DNA of 64,000 nucleotides from contig CM038465.1 of assembly GCA_021464415.1 (NCBI GenBank), positions 78,898,919 to 78,962,918 of the forward strand, in the 5' to 3' direction. This document shows positions 46,404 to 58,849 of the stretch, one piece after another. This DNA is from Lonicera japonica. Its lineage: Eukaryota; Streptophyta; Magnoliopsida; Dipsacales; Caprifoliaceae. Within the stretch, counting starts at the first letter, position 1, and each line of letters begins with the position of its first letter. The position numbers and the translations under genes were made by a program. The notes below the pieces were generated by a model. It was not told where the DNA came from, searched no databases, and was given only the letters and a program-made list of their open reading frames with translations.

Positions 46404-46958
46404 TTAGGGGTGTTTTTAGAAATCCGAAAATCAAACGAACGAACCTAACCGATCTATTGAGATCCAAAATTTTACGTATCGAAAAAAAAAACAATATCGA
46501 AATCAAAAATCGAAACCGGAACTGATTGATTCGGGTTCTCCGAATTGGACCGAAAGAACCAAACTCTTTAATTGTATGATTGATTTTGTTATGTTACGTT
46601 AGTGCTTGTATGATTAGTTGATTACTTGAAAAACTTCACAACAGAGAAAAACAAGGCGACTATAAATAGTTATCATATGAACTTCTTGCAAGTTTAAATT
46701 AATTTTAAAAGTAAATACAAAGCTAATTATTAAATTGGTTGTTTATGTTTTGGACAGTTTTAACTTTATGCTAGTTTTTAGCAATATGAAAAGAAAAAAA
46801 TGAATGAGACCGAATCGGATCGAAACCGAATAATTTGGGGATGGTTTGGGTTCATAGAAAATTGAAACTGAATCGAAACCAAACTTTGAAGTTTAGGGAG
46901 GGTTTAGGGTATCCTAATCTCTACCTCGACCGAAACCGAAAACACCCCTAAATCAAAT
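46404..46958. mobile_element. hAT-like non-autonomous element
   Basis: Ends are TAGGGGTGTTTT (46404) and the inverted AAAACACCCCTA (46958). The interior is rich in GAAACCGAA, TCGGATCGAA and similar words. No matching octamer duplication was seen. A partial copy in the opposite direction lies at 44150-44343. Confidence 0.6.
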
Positions 46959-47338
46959 TGTAAACATAAGTAAACTAGAAGGCCATAATATAAATTATGC
47001 AAAATGGAGGACGCATATCGTAACTATAAGTAGCCAGGAGGAAGAGAAGATAAATAAAGTCAAAATGGGAAGCGATATTGTAAATATAGGTATTGCGGAG
47101 GATACATATCTATATTATATGACACACAAAGCATTTTTTTTTCTCAAATTAATAATCCAAATTTATTTACAAACAACAAAAAAATTAATTTAAAAAGTAC
47201 AATTTGAATTCAAATATGAGTTTAGATTTCAAAATTTTAAACCTATTTGTCTCTCTCAGACTCTTGGAATTATAAAATATGGGTACCTCTCTTTCCCCTT
47301 TATTTTCTCATCTCCTACATTTTCCTTTTGTAACACTC

Positions 47339-49490
47339 CTTGTTTTAAACTTTTGAAGATTTTAATTTAAAACTATAAAATTTGTATTGAGCACTAATTT
47401 TTACCTCGATTACTTCTAGAACCCCGAATTAAGTTCTGTCTTTTCCGAGAAGTCATTTATATTTATTAGACTAATTTTGAAAAGTATCGTTGCAATCCGG
47501 AAGTGGAATGAGCTAGTTTGGCCTTTTTTTATTTTTGAGAAAATTACATTTTGGTCCAAACTGTCAGTTTTTTTTACAATTTGGTCCAAGCTGATAGCAC
47601 AATTTTTTTTTTACATTTTGGTCCACATCGTTTTTGACGAACTTGACCAACTTTGACCATTTTCTTCACTCCTTTAAACACCATTCCTGAAATTTTACAC
47701 CAGAGAGTAAGCTCATATATTTCTAAAAAGAGAAATGGTTATTCATGTGTAATTTCTAGCTCAAATTCAAAAATTTTGACTCAAAATCTCTAATTTCACT
47801 AGCTTTTCGTGTGGCGAACCTAATTACAGGGTCTGTTTTCTCATTCGGTTGTTGTAGGTGGCCTATCAGGAGCTATATACTTCTATCCAGAGGTTACTAA
47901 GATGTGAATTTCCTTTCATTTCTTCATTCTTTGCTTGAAAATTGTTGTATGAGTAGTAATATTAGATTTTCGATACCAAAATCTTACTCTTCTTTATATG
48001 CATGTGGTTTATGCTTGATATATATAATATGAGCATGTTGATAATTATTATATGAGTTGTTGATGATGAAATTAAGGGCTGATCATAGTGCATGTTGATA
48101 TTTATGGGTTATTTTGAGATTTTTGTACCAAAATCGCTAGAAACGCCGCTTGCATATTTAATAATAGAATTTTCATCAAAATTGATCAAATGGTAGAACG
48201 TTAATCATCTTAAAATCATATTTAAGTTTGAGGTTAAACATGCATGAGACGTTTGATAAAGTTATTAGCGGGTTTAGTATTACTTCTCTCACTAGTTGTT
48301 GCTAAATTGTAAAAATTGAGAAATTTTGCCTAAGACGAGTAAAATTCATGAAAAATATGAAAATTTGGATTATGTTTTATTATTATTGATGGTTTTATTG
48401 TTGATCCTTTTCGGTATAATGATATGATTATAAAAGAAAAGTACTGTTCTACTAAACTTTAGTGTTAAATGGGCAAATTGTGTAATTAATCCAAGAATTA
48501 TATTATAGGTAAACTTTATAATTATTTAAGCATGTGATAACATATTATATAGTGGGTAACATTATTAAAATCACATGAGATACACTTGTTAATTTTATAA
48601 ATATTGCCCTGAACACAACTACTACCTAGTGGTTTGTTGATTATATTAAGATTGTTGGAACCGGATAAGCACCGGTATAGAAATGCTTGAGTTATGTTAT
48701 TGCACAGACCCATGGTAAAGATGGGGTGTAAAAAATTTGGTTACCAGTGCACAAGACCATGGTAAGGTGGAGTGTGTTTATGAGCGTATTATTCCGTCTA
48801 GTATCGGTATTATATCAAGGAGGAGGAGGAGGAGGAGGTGGATGGACATTTATGCAGTTACCGTGTATGTTACACGTGGATAATGATTGACATATATTAC
48901 TGTATAATAAACAGATTTTTCTTATTAATTAATGTAATCTTGAAAATTCTTGTCAATGAATTTAAGGTAAATCGAATTTCTTATATTGTGATTCTCACGG
49001 GCCAATCGTGGGTCATTCCCTCATTTTCCTTTTAGGTACATCTCGTGTTTTGGGTAGAGGTCGTGGTTCAGGTCCGAGTTTCTCTTAGAGTCTTCTCTGA
49101 TGCCTCTATGAATTTAGTTATCATTTTATCTTAATTTGTGGTACTTATAATATTGAATTTAGTTTGGATACTTTATACTACCTATGGATGTATTAATTCG
49201 TATTATTGTCAGACTTGGATTTGTGTTTGAATTTTAGCATGTTAGAAGGTTATGCTTGAATTATTATATTAGACTATTTCGTATTTCAATTGAAATTCAA
49301 TTAAGAAGTATTCTATGTAATTGTTATGTTTGTCAACAATATGGTTTTTCTCGTGTTACGAATACTTCATATCGAATTTTCGTTGAATTTCTCTACCTTT
49401 GATTAAATCATCGATTGTATACTTTTATTTATCTGCTACTAATTAAATGCAGCATCCGTTAACACCTGCTTAATTTGGCATGTTGTTACA
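47339..49490. mobile_element. Solo LTR, Gypsy-like
   Basis: A 2152-bp segment begins TGTAACACTCCTTG and ends GCATGTTGTTACA, with the near-palindromic TGTAACA/TGTTACA ends common in plant Gypsy LTRs. The 5-bp repeat CCTTT flanks it exactly at 47334-47338 and 49491-49495. No gag, pol, primer site or second LTR is present, so recombination between LTRs has removed the interior. Inside are T-rich TTTTGGTCCAA repeats (47550-47640) and a GGA run (48820-48840). Confidence 0.8.
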
Positions 49491-49495
49491 CCTTT

Positions 49496-50170
49496 TCTCC
49501 CACTATTTATTCTCTTAAGATATTAGAAAATGAGACTTATTTAATAAAAAAAAATTGAAAAAGAATCGGTGAATAATATTTTTGTAAATTAAGGACTTAC
49601 ATTTAACCAAATTCTAAAAGGAGTGCAATATTAACTTTGCAGTAGATTTTTATATTGTAATTTTTTATAATATCATGTAAAATTAAGTTTGTACAACATG
49701 GTTTTTACCAAATTACTATTTATAAGTTTTTAATTGATATTACTTTTGAGTTATTTTAATAAATAATAAGTTTAAACCTATTTACAAAAAACACACATGA
49801 TAATTAAATTTGTACAACATGGTTTTTAGCAAATTACTAGTTATTTTAACAAAATTAAGTTTGTACAACATGTTTTTTTTTGTTTTTTTTTAACAAATTA
49901 TAAGTGTTTAATGGAAGTGGTAGTGATAAGATAGTGTTTGGTGGATGGGAAATGGTGATCAAAAGGCATTGTGTTGGGTAAATGGTGGTGAAGATGGAGG
50001 TCACTGGCAGTGGGTGAAAGGTGTGGAAAAAGGTTGTTGCCATCGAGGTTGGTGCTTAAGCTAAGGTTATGGTTTATATTATAATGGAATGAAGAAGAAG
50101 ATGGAATGGCATTTTGGTAAAAAAGTTAATGATATTAGATATAGAGGTTATGTCTCATTAAAATTATTTG
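49496..50170. other. Spacer with short repeated AAGTTTGTACAACATG units
   Basis: The phrase TAAGTTTGTACAACATGGTT or a close variant occurs three times at about 49683, 49806 and 49856, interspersed with CAAATTACTA. No gene seen. Confidence 0.45.
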
Positions 50171-51007
50171 AGTAAATATCGTCAATGGACACTGAACTAT
50201 TGACAAATTTTATCAATGACCACTGTATTTTATTTTGTTACAATCAGACCATTAAACTTTTAAAATATACCACCAGTGGCCACTCCGTCAAATTTCACCG
50301 TTAGTTTCTAACGGCTGTTATGTCATATAACTATCACATGACCAATTAAGGGTATTTTAGTCAAATACCAATTAATTATCAAATATTAAACCCTTAAAAT
50401 TGTTCTTCACAAAAACCCTAACCCTAACCCCCAAATTACTTCAATTCCTTTGATTTAAAGGAAAATTCTACAACAGAACAATAAAATCCACCAAATCAAT
50501 GGCCTGAATTAATCAAATCAAATGCCAATTTCTCAAACAAGTATAAAAATCGAAGAAGGAAATCAGAGAGGGGAAGAAGACAGGTGTGAATCTGTTATAA
50601 GAAGGAAAAGAAGAAAAAAAACAGGCGTGTGGATCTGTTTTAATGCTCGTCAGAGTCATCGAAAGGAGTGGATCTACACAAACAAGCTCGTCGAAGTCGC
50701 CGGAATGTGAGGATCTGCACAAACAGGCATGGCTTTGTTTGTGATAGCTCGTCAGAGTCGCCGGAAGAAGAAGAAGGAGAAGATAAAAATAAGAAAGAAA
50801 ATAAAAGGAAAAAAATACTTAAATGCCCCTCACATGTCACGTGACAAGCACATGACATGATTCCCGCCAAAAACTAATGGTGAGATTTGATAGAGTGATT
50901 ACTGATAGTATGTTTTAAAAGTTTAATGGTCTGATTGTAACAAAATGAAATATAGTGGCCACTAGTAAAATATGTCAATAGTTAAGTGGCTATTGATGAT
51001 ATTTACT
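50171..51007. mobile_element. Long-TIR non-autonomous element (Mutator-like?)
   Basis: The ends are inverted copies over about 130 bp. The left begins AGTAAATATCGTCAATGGAC and the right, reverse-complemented, begins AGTAAATATCATCAATAGCC. Both include the ACAATCAGACCATTAAAC block. The flanks AAAATTATTTG and AAGATTATTTTG are similar but not a clean duplication. The interior has two telomere-like CCCTAA units and repeated CTCGTCAGAGTC phrases that look like captured coding sequence. Confidence 0.65.
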
Positions 51008-51159
51008 AAGATTATTTTGTGGGATTTTCTCACATATTACTGTCAAGCAGGATTAAATTAACAAACTCCAAATTTTACAATTGATTTGTTGTTGATTAGA
51101 TGAGTAATTTTATTTGTCCTAGTGTACCTAATCATATATATTTAAAATTGTCACGATTT

Positions 51160-51690
51160 CAGGCCTGGACAAAGTTTAATTCATTCTACTTGTCATATTT
51201 GACACGAAATTCTGTCCGCCACACTACTATTCAAAGAATTAAAAGGGAAATTATATCCCCTACTAAAAACCACCGCAAGCTATATCCAAACAAAACAAAA
51301 AAGCTCATTCCTGGAGTAAGCTTGCTAATCTTTTTGAGAAAAATCTTCGGTCATTCAGTTCTTATGGCGGAAGTGTTGGCTGTTCATGATGTAATTATTT
51401 TCTGCAGAAAGGCGGGAATTGTTAATGTCATCATCGAAGGGACCGCGCCTCTATTATATATTAATTGGTATAAATTTGATGGCTCCGCTCCTGCTTGGGA
51501 TGTTAATATTTTAGCGGATATCAAATATCTTGCGTCCTCGCTGGATGTTTTGTTTTGTTTGGTTAAGAGATTGGAAAACTCCGTACCCGGAAAGCTAATT
51601 TTTTTGGGTTGGTCTTTGGGGTTAGGCTTGCGTGCTCCCCTCCATGCCCAAGTTTTGAGGTTGTGTTTGGTGTTGGCCTTTTGATTATCA
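51160..51690 (+). pseudogene. LINE-type RNase H (RVT_3) remnant
   Basis: The open frame at 51355-51640 includes AEVLAVHDVIIFCRKAGIVN, a later segment with DIKYLASSLDVLFCLVKRLENSVPGKL, and intervening sequence. This matches the plant reverse-transcriptase-like RNase H domain (AEALAV... I(V)EGD... DI..L...F..V.R..N..A), found at the end of plant L1 LINE polyproteins. The first catalytic Asp region and the canonical EGD have been altered to EGT, so it is decayed. Upstream reverse transcriptase is absent. Confidence 0.65.
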
Positions 51691-52574
51691 AAAAATAAAA
51701 CATGTGTACCTCATATTTTGTTTTGCAGTAAAATTAAGAAAATGGTTGTGATTCAAATGAAAACTAATACTTAAATTATGATAATATATGTCATAATCTT
51801 TTGTGTTAATTTAACATATATGTCAGATAACATATGATGAACACAAAATTGTGGTGGCGGCATTGTTGGTGATCGAAGGTAAAGTTAGCACTCTTATTGC
51901 ATCCCCTTTGGATATACTAAATGGCCAAATTTAGCAACTTACAGCGGAGAAATTTGTATGGTAAATATTAGGCTTGTATAGTATAGAACGAAGAAACTTA
52001 CCATACTCTTAAATTTTACACCACTCTTAAATTTTACTCACAAGACTTTCCTTCCCTCGTATCAACCATACAAGTTTAGCTCATTCGTATGGAAATAAAA
52101 AAAAAATCATGCGAGTGTGGAACACTCTTATGAGTTATTTATGACTCATATGGGTGAAGTGCACTCGTATGGCAATATATATAATTTATTTTTCATTTTA
52201 TCTCACAAAAAATATATATAAAAAATGAAAATAAATAAATAAATGCTCATACAATTGTGCATCACTCGTATGAAGCATTTTTTTTAAGCTCAAAATTGAT
52301 ACGGGCGAAGTACACTCATATGACTATTTTTTATACCATATCTACTATATTTTTTTTCAGAACTTAGTTAATATTTACAAATTTCACTTTAAATATTAGC
52401 AATCATGCTGGATGCTCTTATTATAATAACTTTTAATGTACAGTTATTCTCACACCAGAATAATTAATATATAGTTTAAACGCTCATTTTGAATCAATAA
52501 GCGTGCCAATCAACATATCCTAACAATTTTCCTACAACAGTAGACATTTAAATAGAAAAATCTAAAAGATTTGT
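51691..52574. other. AT-rich spacer with CTCATATGA/CTCGTATG motif repeats
   Basis: No gene. Short, imperfect repeats around CACTCGTATGG, ACTCATATG and GTGCACTCGTATGG recur between 52080 and 52330 and suggest an old transposon. Confidence 0.4.
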
Positions 52575-54367
52575 TTAAAGGAAATGATAAAGTAAAAGGA
52601 GGGTGAGGGTAAGAGAGTAAAACAAATGAGTGGTATGAAGAGGGATGGCAAGAGTAGCAGCATTGTTGCCGGGGAATACACCGGTGCCGGAGGGGGCAAC
52701 TCCAAAAGGGGATGAGGGAGGTGTGAATATTGATGAGGGTGGTGGTGTCCCTCTACCAGGGGTTGAAGGTGGTGGTGTTGATGTGTCGTTTCCTCCACTG
52801 CTGCTCAACACAGTACATTGCATATTTAATTTATTAGCCTCTCAAATATTGTACTTTGGTAAGAGTTAATGAGTTATATCTTTCTTTCTTTTTTTGTGAA
52901 AGGTAATTAAAAAAAAATAGACTCTTTATGACTGAGTGGTCCAAACACCCCCCCCCCCCCCCCCCCCCGCCCTCTTCAATTTGGGACCATATGAACCGGC
53001 TGAATGCAATAGGGTCTCTCTATCGCAAATTAATTGTTTAGTTTTATTTTTACATTGATTTTGAGGATATATTATAGATGTAACATTTGCAGTATTAAAT
53101 AATAAACTTGTGTTTTATCTTCGAATTTAGTGCACGTACGTATTATATATGTAAGAAAAAGGAAAAATAAAAATAAAAAACTAAATCCTCAGTTTGAGAC
53201 GTTTTTTAATTTCAGAAGAAGAGAAATAGAGAATAGTGTAGTTGATGCAGTTGGGTAGGTAATAAATAAATAATTGTTGCTGTGCACAATTTGAAGCAAG
53301 GAACAAGGAAGTACTTTCGAAAGCAAAACAAGACCTACCCTGATAAAGAATTATAATATCATATAATATAATATAATATAATATATTAGATGAAGTATAA
53401 ACTAATTATATCGACATCATGGATAACAGCTCACAAATTAACATTATTAACAAATATACCTTCTTAAAAGGAATCAGCTAAACTCAATATTCAAAGGTCG
53501 TCGCTTATATAGTTTGAATTTTGGACCCTTTTTTTTTTAACTTTAGTAGAAAAAATTAGTATCGTGTAATTCATGATTTTGACGCAACGTTGTGATTCGT
53601 AAGGCTACATAAAATTTCCAAAAAACATATTAAAATCAGACCAGCGCATCCAAACTAGCTGCTATTGAACATGCATTACATATATGAACATCATATATAA
53701 TTTTTGAGAATTCCTAAAAAACCCAAAATTGAATGATAGTAATTAGTCTCACTTAGAATTATTCCTATAATTTTTGTGGGTTCTCTAACATTACTCATAA
53801 TTTTTATACGCTATATATATATATATATATCTTAATTCCTAGGTTGATGTCTAATTAATAAGAGATGTTAATTACGAAATTAAAATTTTAATGTGTCACT
53901 CTTACCTAGGTACCCAAAACATAGCAAAGATTAGGTACGTACCAAGAGTGTAAAGAAAAAGTCATGCAAGATAAGAAATAAAAAGATAAGCTAGCTTCAT
54001 GATGTATTCAAAATCACATGTATAGAAAATGGTATCAGATTCCTTTCATTTCGAATATTGCCATTATTTTGAAGATTATGGAAATGAAAAACGATCAGGC
54101 ACTCATCGATAATTAAATTTTGCTATATTTAATCCCTTTTTTTAAAAAAAATAAAAAAAATTGTTAGGATGTGTCGGATTTAATTAGATGCTAAATTCTA
54201 AAATTAAAATCATATGGAATTGAACACAGATGATTTAAAAACCACCAAAAATTGAAGTGAAAGAATCTTGATAAAAAACAACAAAAAGGTAAAATTGAAG
54301 TGAAAGAAAGTGAGGCATGGGGAAAAAATTGACAAGATATATAGAGTTAATATATGAAAGAGGTACG

Positions 54368-54398
<31 letters not shown>

Positions 54399-54980
54399 CC
54401 TGGGATAAACACAGCCAGAAGATTGATCTGTAATTAAAAAAATAAATTAGTAGTAGGCAGGCAAAAAGATGAAATTAAGATTAGTGGATATTAATTAATA
54501 TATAATAAGAGGAGGAGGAGGATTACTGGGGACAGTTTGAGTAATGATTGCAGTGGCTGTGAAGTCACAGGTACCAGGAGCTTGAGATCTTCTTTGGAAA
54601 TAGCTGTTAACTGCAAAATTGCAGTGATCTTTGACGGTGTTTGGGTTGTAACAAGCCCCATTTTGCAAAATTGGGGTACAATCAGCTCCGGCTCCACATG
54701 CATAATCTATGTTCTTTTGAAGCACCGAATCATTCAACCCATCTCTACATATGCAATAGTTTCCGCCTATATATTTAAACCCGGCCCGGCCGGCCAATAA
54801 TAATAATAAAAAAGAAGATCGATATATTAGCTCAAAGAAATCAATATATATATATATATATGAATCAAATCAGATAGCTAGCTAGAAAGACAGAGGAAGA
54901 ATAAGTTAGCTAGCTGGGGGTTTACTTGAAAGATGAGTCATTGCCAAGAGAAACACTGAACATAATAAAGGAACAACCAT
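52575..54980 (-). CDS. X8 (CBM43) domain cell-wall protein, GPI-type tail
   Basis: Four exons, 54980-54926, 54766-54527, 54427-54400 and 52800-52575, join in phase to give about 182 residues. The first encodes a signal peptide (MVVPLLCSVFLLAMTHLS). The second carries the X8 domain with its six cysteines: YCICRDG, DYACGAGADC, NGACYNP, DHCNFAVNSYFQ and GTCDF. The usual first Trp is Tyr here. The third encodes the SSGCVYP motif. The last is a Pro/Ser/Gly-rich linker and a hydrophobic C-terminus (LFYSLTLTLLLLYHFL) fitting a GPI-anchor signal. X8 proteins bind callose (1,3-beta-glucan) and many act at plasmodesmata (PDCB group). The last intron is about 1.6 kb. Confidence 0.85.
52948..52968 (+). 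repeat. 21-base poly-C tract
   Basis: An uninterrupted C run inside the third intron of the X8 gene. Length may be unstable. Confidence 0.8.
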
Positions 54981-55278
54981 GATTTTAATTAGACAGACAC
55001 AGGTAGCGATCGATGTGTATATATATAATTAAGTATGTATTTATATGCAAGTTCATGTAAAGGATGGAGGTAGCTAGCTAGAGAGAAAAAAATTAAGTTG
55101 AGAGAAGAGACAGAATTGAAAGAGATCGATCGAGATGGAATGGGTACGTGTTCGTTAATTGTAATTAATTAAAGACTCTTTTAGATGTTAGTTTGAAATC
55201 GAATCAGGCCAGGTTGCTTGTCCCTTAATAGTAATAATAATAATAATATATCGCTATCCCGCTTCTAATATTTATTTT
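54981..55278. other. Upstream region of the X8 gene
   Basis: Spacer with the leader and promoter of the minus-strand X8 gene. No other gene seen. Confidence 0.5.
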
Positions 55279-56461
55279 GGGTAAATTACACTAAATCTTC
55301 TTAAACTAACATGGTTTTCCCAAATGCCCCCCCCCCCCCAAAAAAAAAATCGACAGTAAACCCCTTGATCTAATAGGTTTGTCTATTCGAGTCATGCTGT
55401 TATCATGCCGTTAACGGAAAAGCGTAAATGAGAAAAAAAGCATAGATTACACTAAACCTCCTGATCTAACACGCTTTTCCCAAATGACCCACACCAAAAA
55501 AAATAAAAATCCCACCATTATTCTTTTTTTATTTATTTAATTTGAACATAATCTATATATTGTAAATTGATGTTTCATAAGTTTTTTGGTGCTTGATTCC
55601 TGTTTTTTGGTGTGTACGTAATCTAAATATGTATATTAGTTAGATTTGTTTTAGGTTATATAGGTTGTAAATATTATGATTTGTTGAAAAAATTTATATA
55701 AGTGTTTTATTTTTGAGTTTTATGTATTTTGTATAAAATCATGTAGTCATAAGTTGTTAGCTTTTTTTAAAAATATTTTTCTTGTGTTTATTTTATTTTC
55801 TTGTTATTTTTTTATTAAATGTTTTATTTAGTTTTTGTTAACGGAAAAAATGATAATAATGATAAAGCAATATTTATCTTTAGAAAAATGAAAGAAAAGT
55901 TGTGTTCATAACTGATGAATGGTAGGGAATGGGTGAGGAAATGTGGTTAAATAAAGGGAAAAGCATAAATTGGGGAAAAACATATTTTAACGGCTGTTTT
56001 TGTACGAGCTTATAACTATTTGATCCTTATTTATGGTTATGTGTTATAGGATGTCCACGCAGTCTTTAATGGTAAAGGTTCACCACAATGGCATGAGATA
56101 TTAAAGTTAAATGAAGTAAAATTTGATGGGATTACTAGCCAAAAATATGAAAATGACGAAGTTATAATTAATTATAAAATTTATTAGCTGAAAAAAAATG
56201 AATATCCTGAGAAAAAAAACACCTATTAAAAAATGAGAGGAAGTGGCATTGGTGATAGAAAATGTGCTTAAATTAGGGGAGAAGGGCAATTTGGGAAAAA
56301 AAAAGTTCAGTGGCTATTTTTTGCCAAGTTTTTAACGTTTTTGTCTTTATTTGTGGTTAAGTGTTAATGGACTAAACATCAAGGGGGTTTATTGTCAGGT
56401 ATTTTTCTTTAGGGGAACCCAGAAACCCGACTTAGTTTAGGGGGTTTAATGTAATTTACCC
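55279..56461. mobile_element. Mutator-like non-autonomous element
   Basis: Ends are inverted: GGGTAAATTACACTAAATCT on the left and GGGTAAATTACATTAAACCC (reverse strand) on the right. The 9-bp duplication ATTTATTTT flanks it exactly at 55270-55278 and 56462-56470. Nine bases and G-starting ends are diagnostic for Mutator-like elements. A second copy of the left end lies inside at about 55445-55495, so the left end may have been duplicated or the element nested. There is a 13-base C run at 55327. No coding capacity. Confidence 0.85.
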
Positions 56462-56847
56462 ATTTATTTTTTCAGAGCTTGCCCTATATCTTAAAAAAGA
56501 AATTTTCTATTACTTTTTATAATTACGTATAGGGTGCTGGTGCTGATTAATTTATATGAAGATAATTTTAATTATATTCCTTAAGAATCGTTTTATACAT
56601 ACAACACATTAACTTGGGGGATATATATATATAGTTGGCCCTCTTAATCTTTCACGTGTTTCCCCTAGAAATATAGTTTTAAGAGGTAGTCTTATGTACG
56701 TGTCCACACCCATACATTCCACCGTGGTTTCATACTCTAAAAAACACTTGAAATTAAGATTGAATACTCAATAATGTTTGGGGAAATAACGCTAACAAAT
56801 TAAGGGTAAACCGAAGTCCATATTAACACTGCCATATGAATTTTAGT

Positions 56848-58445
56848 CATGGTTCAAAGTATCGGTCGAAACCGATCCGAGATGGCCGATACAGATTTAG
56901 AATAGGGCGTGCCGAACTGCTATTATGACCTGATATGATTAAAATCGCGATATTTTAAAATATCACCGATATTTTAACGAAATCACACCGAGTTGCTGAT
57001 ATTTCGCCGATATTTAACTCTGTATTGAATAAAGTGACTAAAGCTAAAAAAAAAGAAAAGAAAAGTTACTCCATGTTGACTTTAGAGACTTGAAGTGTAA
57101 ATTGATATTTATTAAAAAAAATGTTGATTTGTTCCAAAATAATTTGTTTATCTTTGTTTAATCAAATTAGTAACTATTAAAAAAAATATTGATTTGTTCA
57201 ATTGTTCCAAAATAATTTATTAATCTTTGCTTAATTAAATTGGCTTAATTCTAAAAAAGAGAAGATCACAAGAAGGAAGAAAAGAAAGAAGAAAAAGAAA
57301 CGAAAAATAAGCAAGAAAAAAAATAAAGCAACCTTAAAGACATACCGTTTTCTTAAGTGACAACAACAATGATAACGAAAGGGATGATGATGATGATGCT
57401 AATAATGATGGTGGAAGTGGGCTAGGTAGTGGTGCTATACGAGGTACTAATAATGGTGGTAAATGTGGTGCTTACAATCCTGATACTGATAACCAACATG
57501 ATGGTGGTATGCCATGGTGCAGAGATGATAATTATTATGCCACACAAAACACAGACCACGGATATCGACCTGGAATAAGTGAGCAGCGCATGCATCTAGC
57601 AGATCTAACTAGGTTCCCTAGTTATGATGAGTATTCTAGTGGCTATAATTCTCATTCACAAAGCTATCGGCGCATTGATGATCAACTGCAGAACTTAAAC
57701 TTAGGCTAACACTATTACGGTGGACATGGACACGACTATGATTATGATAGTCGTAGATATAGCATTTCTGGAGGCAGAATATCTAGTTATTGTTCTGGCA
57801 CTGGTTATGAAAGTTTTGTACAAGATTATGTTAGTAGTGGGGGATCAAATAATAGTATTGTTACTCGTGGTAGTTATTATAGAAATGGTCGTGAAACGTA
57901 TCATGATGGATCTTCAAGTAGCAGCGATTATTGAGGATTTTGGTACTATCATCACCATGGCCAATTAAATTTTCCTGATTATGGTTCATTTAGTCATTCA
58001 TCTCATCCTTACCCCACAAGTGCCAATTCTCAACCTCCTTTATATCCTTATTCCTCATAACTAGAGTCCTTGAATAATGATGATAATTATAATCTAAATC
58101 ATTATTCTAAGCCTAATTGAACTTATATTTAAGATATTTGTACTTTATAAGATTGTATTGTTATATATTTATTGAATTATGATATAATATTTTATTAACA
58201 AGTGCGACAAATGATGGTATTTTGATGTATGCTATGTAATTTGTACTAGATAATGTTATTATATTTATCTAATTGATCCATCTTATTAATCTCATACTTT
58301 AAATTTTTTTCATATTTTTTTTGTAATTTTTTAGACATTTTAAATAATAAATCGGTTCATATCGCCGAAACCGGAACTGATACCGATATCCGAGTTGAAA
58401 ATTGAGTGCCCGAGTTAACGTCCGAAACCGCGACTTTGAACCATG
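56848..58445. mobile_element. hAT derivative with transposase tail
   Basis: The 1598-bp element has inverted ends CATGGTTCAAAGT and is flanked by a perfect 8-bp duplication, ATTTTAGT, at 56840-56847 and 58446-58453. Between about 57362 and 58120 it carries sequence of a low-complexity Asp/Gly/Tyr/Ser-rich protein tail, including NTDHGYRPGISEQRMH, FPSYDEYSSGYNSH and RRIDDQLQNLNL. The frame then shifts for HDYDYDSRRYSISGG-type sequence. This resembles the C-terminal tail of plant BED-type hAT transposases, with the catalytic and dimerisation parts deleted. Internally deleted and inactive. Confidence 0.82.
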
Positions 58446-58849
58446 ATTTTAGTTCGTCTTGCATTTACCTTTATGGCATGTTTGGAAACCTATACCAACA
58501 CTAAATTTCGAAATTGGGTTTCAAATCAAGCAAAATCAAGTTCAGTCGGTTACCTTGTGACTTCAATATAAGGTTCAAAGTGTTAAAATGCTACCGGGTG
58601 ACATGTCGAAATATAAACGAAGAATTACTACTGTAGTAGTCTATTTTAAGGAGTAATTTAACTAAAACTACTCAAACTCGATTAGGTACAAACCTTAAAA
58701 CATTGGAGAAAGCATCATAATAATCTTATAATTTAGAGGCTCTAGTGCTACAAATGTTCAAATTCTCGACATCATCCAAATCAACATTTTTCAGGACCTC
58801 CTTTCCCCACTGTGTTCTTTTCTTAGTTAATTGATCCATTTGAATTCTC

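Noticed and set aside
50415..50435. Telomere-like CCCTAA units
   Set aside because: Only two units inside a transposon-like element; too few for an interstitial telomere array, though similar to plant telobox motifs.
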